Below the pieces are notes generated by a model, which worked only from the letters and a program-made list of their open reading frames with translations, did not search any database and was not told where the DNA came from. This document shows, piece after piece, positions 8,534 through 16,066 of a stretch of 32,580 bases of DNA. The first letter of the stretch is position 1, and the number at the start of each line of letters is the position of its first letter. Made by a program: the position numbers and the translations under genes. Source of the stretch: a bacterium (lineage in GTDB: Bacteria > CSSED10-310 > JAFGSJ01); NCBI GenBank assembly GCA_016934675.1, contig JAFGSJ010000162.1, positions 1-32,580 on the forward strand, read 5' to 3'.

Positions 8534-9553
8534 ATGCAAACGGGCTTCAATACCAATATCGAGCATAATGGTCGCATTTTTCATGTGCAGACTGAAGTCC
8601 AGGGTGGTGCACATCTTATTGTCGAGACCTTGATCTATGAAGGTGGGACTATCATTAATTCCAAAAAAACGCCGTACGATCATCTACTCCAATCAGAGAC
8701 CCCGGAAAAGGAAATTCGCCAACTGGTCGAAAAGCAGCACATTTTTATGATTGGTCTGGTCAAGGCGGGTAAATATGGTCAACAGATTGAACAGCAGCCC
8801 TCGAAAAGCAACCAGGACCAGAAAGTTGGGCCAGTGACTGCTTATAAACCACAACAGAGGGAAGACTCAGACCGTAGTTCAACCGCGGACGATCAAGGTC
8901 AAGCCGAGCCTGATGACAAACAGTTAACGGAAAAGATCATAGTGACCCGGGAACTGAAAAAGGATGTATCGGATCAGATCGGGTCCACGGACAGTCAGTC
9001 CCGACCGGTCAAATCAGCCAAACCCACTAAGTCTGCTGGTGATGACAAGAAAAAGTATGTCTCCGGGGCACATCTGAAGAAGTCTCTGTTCCTGGAGAAA
9101 ATAGTCGAACAAACCGACCGTTTACAGATGACCAAAATTAACCGTGATTATGAACATAAGAACATTCTCAATGTCAAATTGAAAGCGGTCTTGGATGAGC
9201 TCGAATTTCTTCTTGAAGATATTCAATATGTCGCTTTTCGTCTCGATAGTTGTGATCTCACGCTGGTCAATCCTAATGAGCAGAGAAACCATGATCTCTA
9301 TGACGAGCTTTACAAAACGCTGAAATCGGTGCATGAGGTTTTAAATGAGAGTAGCGAGCTGAATCGCTTTACCGAAATCAAATTCTCGACCACGACCGGG
9401 CATGTTCTTGTGTTTATGGTTAATCCTGTATGTTATCTTACCGTGACAGCTCATCTCTCTGCCGATATCGACGCTATACGTTTAGCGATCGAGACCTCGA
9501 AGAAGCAAATCCTGGAGATACTGGATCAGAAGTATAGTATTCAAGACCGCTGA
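8534..9553 (+). CDS. Paralogue of the preceding two-module Roadblock-like protein
   Basis: 339 residues with the same plan as the product of 7318-8280. The N-terminal module (1-85) has GFNTNI, HVQTEVQG and IVETLIYEGG. The linker (86-170) is rich in Q, D, S and K and again holds SDRSS (112-116). KYVSGAHLK lies at 174-182. The C-terminal region (about 212-335) is more divergent from Roadblock/LC7, but the strand pattern (EIKFST, VLVFMVN, YLTVTAHL) and the final long helix fit. The start has GGAG at nine-base spacing. The two copies have diverged strongly outside the motifs, so this is an old duplication. The 253-base gap before it contains an AT-rich patch (8430-8470) but no clear promoter. Confidence 0.78.
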   Translation: MQTGFNTNIEHNGRIFHVQTEVQGGAHLIVETLIYEGGTIINSKKTPYDHLLQSETPEKEIRQLVEKQHIFMIGLVKAGKYGQQIEQQPSKSNQDQKVGPVTAYKPQQREDSDRSSTADDQGQAEPDDKQLTEKIIVTRELKKDVSDQIGSTDSQSRPVKSAKPTKSAGDDKKKYVSGAHLKKSLFLEKIVEQTDRLQMTKINRDYEHKNILNVKLKAVLDELEFLLEDIQYVAFRLDSCDLTLVNPNEQRNHDLYDELYKTLKSVHEVLNESSELNRFTEIKFSTTTGHVLVFMVNPVCYLTVTAHLSADIDAIRLAIETSKKQILEILDQKYSIQDR

Positions 9554-9612
9554 AGTCATAACGGTCGCGACCAATTTTTCAATGACAGCCTGAACATGTA
9601 GCTGGTGTGCTG

Positions 9613-11112
9613 ATGAAATCACGCAAAGTTCTTATCGTTGACGATGAACAGTTCATTTTAAATCTTATCACTGAACTGCTTGAAGCTTATGATTACCAGG
9701 TCATGACGGCAAAAAACGGTCGCGCCGCACTCGAACTGTTGAGTAAGGAACTACCGGATATCATCGTGTCTGACATCATGATGCCCGAGATGGATGGTTT
9801 TACTTTTTTGCAGAAGCTCCAGGAAAACAGCGTGACTCGGCATATACCTTTTTTATTTCTTTCAGCCAAGAGTCAGGTCGACGACCGCGTCCGCGGACTT
9901 CAGGACGGAGCGGATGATTATATCTGTAAACCATTTGATCATGATGAATTCCTGGCCCGACTCGAAGTGCGTTTGAACAAAAAGAACAACCTTCTTTTTG
10001 CTGAGACTACTCATACCAGTGAAATTAAAGGAGACATTGCTGTCTTTTCACTGGTCGATTTGATCCAGATGATTAAAATGCGTAATCTGACAGGGGAACT
10101 GAAGCTTGATTTTGTCAATGAGAAGGCCATACTGCGTTTCTATGAAGGCAAGCTGTCTCAGATCGAATATAAGGGACTCCCACCTTTGAAAGCTTTCCAG
10201 TTTTTGATGGATAGGCGGCAGGGTCATTTCTCATTTTACTCATCGAACGAGCAGTATCAGGATGAGATTATGCTGGATACCGAGCACTTTCTGCTCGAGG
10301 CCATGAAACAGTATGATGATTATCAGCGTCTTGTTTCGGAATTGCCGCCATTACATCAGGTCTGGCTGAGGAGCACGATGGATCTCAAGGGCAGACGTAT
10401 GTCAAAAGTTGCACAAAAGGTCCTGCAACAATTCGATGGGATCAAGTCAATTCAGGACATCATTGAAGCGGTGTCTGACGATGATCAGGTCGTTCTGAAA
10501 ATCATCCGAGACCTGATCAAAAACGGTTTTCTGCAACAGGTAGGGTCTGTGACCGATAATGAAGGACCACCCGATATGACCCGAGAAGACTTGTCAGACA
10601 AAGATCAATGTAAAGATGCACTCAAAAGCTTGATCGAATACCACTCCGGCAATGCTTCCCTCGTGGTTGTCGGTGATCAGGAGGAGTCTTTGAACACTTA
10701 TATCCAAACGCTGAGTTCATGTCTGGGAGTGGAAGAAGGGACTTGCACGACCTCAAGTAATTCGTTCTCTCTGAAAAAGACCATGCTTGATGATATTCAT
10801 GCAATGAATATCTATGGTGTGACCCGTTTGGAACAATTCAATTTCCTGAACAAAATCATGCTGAAAGAAATACTCGGTTTCCTGTTCCTGGTCAATGGGC
10901 CGGGGGACCTGACTCCAGACCATCTTGTCCATGAATGTGTCCAACAAGCCAAACGGGAACTCATGCACTATCTATTGGTCAGTACCATGTCAGCGGATAT
11001 TCAGAAAGCAGACCCCTTTTTCAATATGGGTGATGTTATTACCTGTCAGATCGATGACCGGGATTCCGTTCTGACTACCTTCAATGAATTGCTGCATAAA
11101 TGTCTTGCATAG
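9613..11112 (+). CDS. Response regulator with PATAN (DUF4388) domain and degenerate Ras-like GTPase domain
   Basis: 499 residues from ATG 9613. Residues 1-122 are a complete receiver: D10/D11 pocket, D54 in SDIMMPEMDG, LSAKS, and CKPF at 105-108. Residues 138-211 match PATAN/DUF4388 (IKGDIAVFSLVDLIQMIKM, then LTGELKLDF and GHFSFYS). Residues about 245-310 form a winged-helix-like segment typical after DUF4388. Residues 348-499 follow the plan of MglA/Gtr-type small GTPases, but the P-loop reads GDQEESLN with no GK[ST], the switch II LYGTPGQERF position reads IYGVTRLEQF, and the NKxD loop reads STMSAD. Nucleotide binding is therefore probably lost. A GTG in frame at 9607 would add two residues. 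Confidence 0.85.
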   Translation: MKSRKVLIVDDEQFILNLITELLEAYDYQVMTAKNGRAALELLSKELPDIIVSDIMMPEMDGFTFLQKLQENSVTRHIPFLFLSAKSQVDDRVRGLQDGADDYICKPFDHDEFLARLEVRLNKKNNLLFAETTHTSEIKGDIAVFSLVDLIQMIKMRNLTGELKLDFVNEKAILRFYEGKLSQIEYKGLPPLKAFQFLMDRRQGHFSFYSSNEQYQDEIMLDTEHFLLEAMKQYDDYQRLVSELPPLHQVWLRSTMDLKGRRMSKVAQKVLQQFDGIKSIQDIIEAVSDDDQVVLKIIRDLIKNGFLQQVGSVTDNEGPPDMTREDLSDKDQCKDALKSLIEYHSGNASLVVVGDQEESLNTYIQTLSSCLGVEEGTCTTSSNSFSLKKTMLDDIHAMNIYGVTRLEQFNFLNKIMLKEILGFLFLVNGPGDLTPDHLVHECVQQAKRELMHYLLVSTMSADIQKADPFFNMGDVITCQIDDRDSVLTTFNELLHKCLA

Positions 11113-11177
11113 ATACTTATGTGCCTCTGATTGAACTGCGCCCCATTTCACTACCGATTCAGCTTTATCCTCTACTG

Positions 11178-11197
11178 ACTTTTTATGTATAAAAAGT
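11178..11197. promoter_or_regulatory. 20-bp palindromic operator candidate
   Basis: ACTTTTTAT-GT-ATAAAAAGT is a perfect inverted repeat with nine-base arms. It ends six bases before the -35 hexamer of the GAF-gene promoter, a position typical of an activator or repressor site. It is not followed by a T-run and is too AT-rich to be a good terminator for the gene ending at 11112. Confidence 0.45.
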
Positions 11198-11203
11198 GGA
11201 CAT

Positions 11204-11232
11204 TTGACTTAATTCGGAACTGATCATATAAT
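11204..11232 (+). promoter_or_regulatory. Strong sigma-70 promoter of the GAF gene
   Basis: TTGACT (11204-11209) and perfect TATAAT (11227-11232) with exact 17-base spacing. Transcription would start near 11239, leaving a 73-base leader. Confidence 0.75.
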
Positions 11233-11311
11233 AAAGTTACTGACAGGAGAATGGCAGTTCACGCTGCATTGGTGAGTGGTTTCAAATAAACATCGGCCAT
11301 GAGGACCCAAC

Positions 11312-12136
11312 ATGACTTCAGAAGATATGGAAAAAAAGAAAAGCGTATTCAACAAAAGTCAGGAATTCCTGGAAATCTTCAACTCGGGAAAACAGTTTAT
11401 CGAAGAAATACTCAAGGAAAATGAGCGTTTACGTTTACGGATAATGCAGCTCGAAGGGAAATTGGATAAAACCGAAAAGGACGATCTGATCGAGCAACTC
11501 CAGAAGAAAGCGGAGCGGTTGGAGGAAAAAATCCATAAAATGGAAACGCGTTACAGCGATATCGAAAAAGAGAACAAGGAATTTGCTGAAAAATATCTCG
11601 AAGTCGAAGAGCAGAACAATAATTTGGCCAACCTCTATGTCGCGTCTTATCAATTGCACTCGACCCTTGATTTTAATGAAGTTGTCAAGATAGTCATGGA
11701 GATTGTCATCAATCTGATCGGGTCCGAGGAATTCGCTTTGTATCTCTTGGATGATAACAATGCCGAATTGACCCTGGTCGCATCAGAAGGTCTGGGCGAA
11801 AATCAGACCGGTACGATCGAGATCGGAAAGGGTATTATCGGGACGGCGGCCCAACAGGGTGAGAGTTACTACATCGCCGACCTGACCCAACATATCGAGT
11901 CCGAACCTTTAGCGGTCATTCCGTTGAAAATCAAGGAGCAGGTCATCGGCGTGCTGGCGATTTTCAAATTACTCGTTCAGAAAGACGGTTTTACGCCGGT
12001 CGATCACGAACTTTTTTCTCTCCTGGCTGGCCATGCGGCCACGGCCCTTTTCAGTGCCCGCCTTTATACTCAATCGGAACGCAAAGTTTCGACATTGAAG
12101 AGTTTTCTCGATTTATTGAAACCGTTGCCCGAGTAG
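11312..12136 (+). CDS. Coiled-coil GAF-domain protein
   Basis: 274 residues. Residues about 30-105 are a long heptad coiled coil rich in E, K and L. Residues about 108-255 are a GAF domain: NLYVASYQLHSTLDFNEVV leads into the domain, followed by FALYLLDD, the GIIGTAAQQGE turn, VIPLKIKEQVIGVLAIF, and a final helix with AGHAATAL. GAF domains bind small ligands or partners; no cysteine, histidine or bilin-type site stands out. There is no kinase, cyclase or DNA-binding output, so it probably works by protein contacts, perhaps with the signalling proteins just upstream. The start has GAGGA at six-base spacing. A separate promoter and a palindrome upstream imply regulation independent of the upstream genes. 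Confidence 0.88.
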   Translation: MTSEDMEKKKSVFNKSQEFLEIFNSGKQFIEEILKENERLRLRIMQLEGKLDKTEKDDLIEQLQKKAERLEEKIHKMETRYSDIEKENKEFAEKYLEVEEQNNNLANLYVASYQLHSTLDFNEVVKIVMEIVINLIGSEEFALYLLDDNNAELTLVASEGLGENQTGTIEIGKGIIGTAAQQGESYYIADLTQHIESEPLAVIPLKIKEQVIGVLAIFKLLVQKDGFTPVDHELFSLLAGHAATALFSARLYTQSERKVSTLKSFLDLLKPLPE

Positions 12137-12166
12137 TTATTTCTTCCGTTCTAACAGCCTGTGATT

Positions 12167-14506
12167 CTATTCGGTATATCCCAGGATTTTCAATTGATCA
12201 CGAAGGCGATGGTGTGTTTCATCCTGTTGATCGTTGTTGGGTTGAGCACGGTAACTATTTTGACGTGAATAGATCAGATTTTTACGGATTTGTTCGATGA
12301 AATAAGCCTCCAAAACCGGATTTTGACTTGCCAAATCGTATCGTTCCAAAGGATCGCCCGCGAGATTGTAAAAGCTGTATTCCAGAACGGCCGGGTTCAG
12401 GCAAACCGCCCTTGTCCGAATTGTGCATTTATAGCGCCCGTCCGTAGCCGTATGCCAGAAAGTCGCTGCTTTTTCCGACACTTCATCGGCAAAAACCAGG
12501 GTATGATCATAAGATAATGTGTCTGTCACGATTGGTGCCCCGAGTATGATATCGGGAAAAAGGCGGCGGACTTCCATGATTGCGTCGACTAGTTGACCTT
12601 CAGGCAGTGGGCCGATCAGGACCGGAACATTGAGGGTTTCTTCGAAAATCCAGAACCCGTGGCCCATGCCGCCATGTTCCCAAAATTCTTCGCCATGATC
12701 GCCGATGAGCACGATCAGAGGGGAATCCGAAGCGGAATACTGTTCGAGCATAGTCAGTAATCGTCTGAAACCATGGTCCGTATAACGAATTTCACCATAG
12801 TATTGGGTCAAGGTTTGCCGGGTTAACTGGTCTGTATAGGGGTGATCGTGTTTCTTTTTCCGGTCCGGTGGTGCAGGACGAACAATGATGGAGGCAGGTC
12901 CCAATTCGATCAGACGAGCGTATGGTTCGGGTGGTGCATAGGGTGAATGGGGGTCCATTATATGGAGATAGAGGCAGAAAGGAGAAGCAAGAGCGTCAGG
13001 TCCATCAAGAAGGGGCGAAGTGGCGTCAAGGACCTGGTCAATATTGAGCAAACGGTCCAGTAATTCCGGTTTAAGGTCAACCGGTTTTACATCGTTGAAC
13101 ATCTCGATAAAACGATCGAAATCCCGGGCAAAACCATAATACTCTGAAATCTGGGGGTTCGCGCTCACCGCAGCCGTGCAATAGCCCTTTCTTTTCATGT
13201 GACTGAAGAAGCGCGGGGCTTCAAAAGAAAGAGCACTCTCTGCTTCAAGAACGCCATGATGTTCCGGCAACAGACCGGTAAACAGTGATGCGACCGACGG
13301 CCGGGTCCATGATGCCTGGGCCCGACCATGGCAAAACTGGAGTGCTTTTTTAGCGAATCGATCGATCCAGGGCGACGTGGACACACTCTGCCCGTAACAA
13401 CCCAGGGCATCACTGCGCAGGGTATCGATAAGCAGGACTACGAGATCGCGACCGTCTCGGAAAGGATGATGGGAAAATGCCTGTTCTGTGCGGGTCTGAG
13501 AGGGTGCCTGTTTGGTTTCGAGCTTCAATTCACGCCACAGGACACGGGTATCGAGTTGTTGACTGCCCGTATTGACCCGCTCGACGGCTAACTCGATCTG
13601 GGCATGTTGCCCGGCGCATACAGTCAGATCAATATTGAACAAGGCGTTATCTTCTGAAGAGCCGGGTTTAAGGATGTGCGAACTCGAGATCACCTGACCC
13701 TGTTCCGGAGTGATGATAATCTCAGCTTTGAGTGTGTAGGCAGCCCGCTCATCCGGTGCGATATTTTTAGGTAATGCACACAAAACTTTCAATCGAGTGT
13801 GTGCCTGGACCAGACGACAGGTCGAGAAACGCGTGCCCGGTGACTGTTCGATAATGGATCGGCCCTGCGAATCTGCGCTGGACGTGATCCTTCGTTCCGG
13901 AAGGTCCAGGCCGCTATAACTCTGCTTGAGTAGTTGAAGCTTCTCGAAAGCCACTCCGAGTTCGCGATTGTCCCCTTCCTCACCCTCACCTCGTTCACGC
14001 GCCGGGACACAGGTGTAGCGGCATTCGAAAGTAAGAGTATTCCATCCCAGTCGCAAGGCCTGGTCCGGTAGAGAATAATGCTGATCTGACCAGTCCAGAG
14101 GCAACACATGGTCCCCGGCTGAAACACCATTGCATGACATTTTCAAGCGTTGTAAGGGCTTGCCTGGCGGCACGAACGGCTTGACACTGACCAGTACGGC
14201 GACCCGAGCTAACTCCGCCAGATAAAAATCCAGTCGGCCTTCATGGCCCAGTAACCAACTGTAAAAACGATCATCATGATATTCATCCACACCGAAATCG
14301 AGTATTTTAGCTTCGCCCTGTTCCGGTCTACCGAATACTATGAGAACGTCCTCGCAATCCTTATGCATGGAAGGAAAATCAACCAGGAGGTCCTGACTGA
14401 TCTGCGGACGGTTTGAACAGGACCACCAGGTGATTCCGCAACATGCCAGAACCATAAGAACTACCAGCCAGTGCGGTTTTGTTCTCTTTTTCATATCAGA
14501 ATTCAT
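12167..14506 (-). CDS. Sulfatase-fold (alkaline phosphatase superfamily) hydrolase, exported
   Basis: 779 residues. A hydrophobic N-terminal segment (WLVVLMVLACCGITWW) marks export; a lipobox is possible but poor. Residues 30-340 are beta-rich and of unknown role. The hydrolase domain starts with LVVLLIDTLRSD (metal aspartate near 356). The nucleophile motif, normally C/S-x-P-S-x-R, reads TRPSVAS (near 401), so threonine replaces the formylglycine precursor and the arginine is absent. GDHGEEFWEHG (near 600) supplies further metal ligands. This points to a phosphatase or phosphotransferase-like activity rather than a classical sulfatase. Start: two near ATGs (14506 and 14494), neither with a good ribosome site. 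It is divergent from the outer-membrane gene at 14744. Confidence 0.85.
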   Translation of the reverse strand: MNSDMKKRTKPHWLVVLMVLACCGITWWSCSNRPQISQDLLVDFPSMHKDCEDVLIVFGRPEQGEAKILDFGVDEYHDDRFYSWLLGHEGRLDFYLAELARVAVLVSVKPFVPPGKPLQRLKMSCNGVSAGDHVLPLDWSDQHYSLPDQALRLGWNTLTFECRYTCVPARERGEGEEGDNRELGVAFEKLQLLKQSYSGLDLPERRITSSADSQGRSIIEQSPGTRFSTCRLVQAHTRLKVLCALPKNIAPDERAAYTLKAEIIITPEQGQVISSSHILKPGSSEDNALFNIDLTVCAGQHAQIELAVERVNTGSQQLDTRVLWRELKLETKQAPSQTRTEQAFSHHPFRDGRDLVVLLIDTLRSDALGCYGQSVSTSPWIDRFAKKALQFCHGRAQASWTRPSVASLFTGLLPEHHGVLEAESALSFEAPRFFSHMKRKGYCTAAVSANPQISEYYGFARDFDRFIEMFNDVKPVDLKPELLDRLLNIDQVLDATSPLLDGPDALASPFCLYLHIMDPHSPYAPPEPYARLIELGPASIIVRPAPPDRKKKHDHPYTDQLTRQTLTQYYGEIRYTDHGFRRLLTMLEQYSASDSPLIVLIGDHGEEFWEHGGMGHGFWIFEETLNVPVLIGPLPEGQLVDAIMEVRRLFPDIILGAPIVTDTLSYDHTLVFADEVSEKAATFWHTATDGRYKCTIRTRAVCLNPAVLEYSFYNLAGDPLERYDLASQNPVLEAYFIEQIRKNLIYSRQNSYRAQPNNDQQDETHHRLRDQLKILGYTE

Positions 14507-14539
14507 GACGTGGCATCGCTTTTTTTCCCGGTCACATTT

Positions 14540-14567
14540 TTCAAATGTATCCTTTTTTTGGTATAAT
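14540..14567 (+). promoter_or_regulatory. Promoter candidate for the outer-membrane protein gene
   Basis: TTCAAA (14540-14545), 16 bases, then perfect TATAAT (14562-14567). The -10 context TTTGGTATAATA resembles that of the promoter at 851. The leader would be about 170 bases long. An eight-base palindrome TACATGTA (14574-14581) covers the expected start of transcription. Confidence 0.4.
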
Positions 14568-14743
14568 AGGACTTACATGTACACAAGATCATGGGGTTTA
14601 TCCTGATGATGTACTAGTATCACAATGAGGGCAGATGTGGCAAGAAATACACCGACAACGTTATTCGGAGCCAAACGATCATAAGCAGGGGGTCTCAGAA
14701 GGTAGGACTCGTTAATTCAAACCAATCGACGAAGGAGAATATT

Positions 14744-16042
14744 GTGCTCAAACAAATGATCAGACAGCCATATTGGATCGTCCTGATGCTCGTTTTACTT
14801 TCAGTTTCCAAACTCGAAGCGTCCAATTTCGTTGTGGTGGGAACACGTGCTACCGGTATGGCTGGTGCATCCGTTGCCATCCCGGAAGGAGCATACTCGA
14901 TCTACTGGAATCCGGCGCGAATGGAGAAGGAATCTGAGAATTCCTGGAGTGTCATTTTTCCGACCGTTGGTTATCATGCCGAGCAGCATAACCACATTTT
15001 CAAGAGGCTCGATGATATTCTCGATATTTTAGGTGATTACGATTTAAGTGATGACGAAATCAGTAATGACCATATTGCCGTGCAGCGGATCAGAAATATA
15101 CTGTATGATCTGGACCGTCAGGGCACCGGCCTGGTTGTGGATGCCCATGCGGGTTGTCTCTTTAAAAAGGACAAACTCATGCTGGGCTTTCTGAGTATTG
15201 CGTATGGTGGTTTGGCGGTTGACATCGACACGGAGAATCTCAGCGTCGGGGATGAGACCCAACCGAACTCGATTGAAAAAAATCACAGTTCGTTTGATTC
15301 TTGGGGTTTATGGACCCATCAATTCATTGGCGGTTATCAGTTTCCGATGTATGATGGTACATCCATCAAGGGTTACCATAATTTCATATCTTTCGGTTTC
15401 ACCCTGAAATACATTTACGGCCAGAGTTATTCATATTATCGGAGTGTCTATGACAAGGATGTGGATGACGATGATAAGAAAAATCCGTTTCGTGAAAACA
15501 GACGCAGCCGGGGGACCGTATCATATGATTTGGGCTTTCACTATAAACTCGAGGATTTCTTCGAAGCAGGTCTGGTGTTTCGGGATTGCAGCAGTCCGAT
15601 TTTTCCTCGGGCGTCGCATGACTTCTCACCGGACGAGACTATCCGTTTGCGGGTCCAAACACGTTTGGGATTAGCTTACCATTATGATCCCGATTTCACG
15701 GTCGCGCTCGATTTCGATTTGAGCTCGAATAACTCCTCAACGCTTGACGGATATAAGGACCAACGCGTGGCCCTCGGCCTGGAAAAAGCGTTCTTCAACC
15801 GCCATCTTCTGACCCGGCTGGGTTATTATCAGAATGTGGCAGAAAGTGGTTCCGACTCGGTTGTCACCGTTGGACTCGGAACACGCATCGGTCTTTTCTT
15901 TCTTGAGGCCTCCTTTGGGATCACGCCCAGAAGTTATGGCACTGAACACGTCCTGTTTATCGACGAAACGATCGGTTCGTTCCATATTTCCTTCTTCAAT
16001 CCACCTACACAGAAGCCACAGGCTATTCAAAAAGGACAATGA
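14744..16042 (+). CDS. Outer-membrane beta-barrel protein (PorV/TraF-like)
   Basis: 432 residues with a GTG start six bases after GGAG. A signal peptide spans residues 1-26 (hydrophobic core WIVLMLVLLSVS, cleavage after LEA). The mature N terminus reads GTRATGMAGASVAIPEGAYS then IYWNPARM, a signature of the PorV/UPF0164/TraF-like barrels in which an inner plug strand carries GxxGAxVA and YWNPA. The rest alternates polar and hydrophobic residues as in beta strands, with aromatic girdles and D/N-rich turns, and ends in a strand (IGSFHISFFN) before a short tail. Likely in the outer membrane as a channel or assembly factor. The residue 220-245 loop is very acidic (DKDVDDDDKK). Ligand unknown. Confidence 0.82.
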   Translation: MLKQMIRQPYWIVLMLVLLSVSKLEASNFVVVGTRATGMAGASVAIPEGAYSIYWNPARMEKESENSWSVIFPTVGYHAEQHNHIFKRLDDILDILGDYDLSDDEISNDHIAVQRIRNILYDLDRQGTGLVVDAHAGCLFKKDKLMLGFLSIAYGGLAVDIDTENLSVGDETQPNSIEKNHSSFDSWGLWTHQFIGGYQFPMYDGTSIKGYHNFISFGFTLKYIYGQSYSYYRSVYDKDVDDDDKKNPFRENRRSRGTVSYDLGFHYKLEDFFEAGLVFRDCSSPIFPRASHDFSPDETIRLRVQTRLGLAYHYDPDFTVALDFDLSSNNSSTLDGYKDQRVALGLEKAFFNRHLLTRLGYYQNVAESGSDSVVTVGLGTRIGLFFLEASFGITPRSYGTEHVLFIDETIGSFHISFFNPPTQKPQAIQKGQ

Positions 16043-16066
16043 ATTGCTGAAAGAAGGTGTCAGGCA

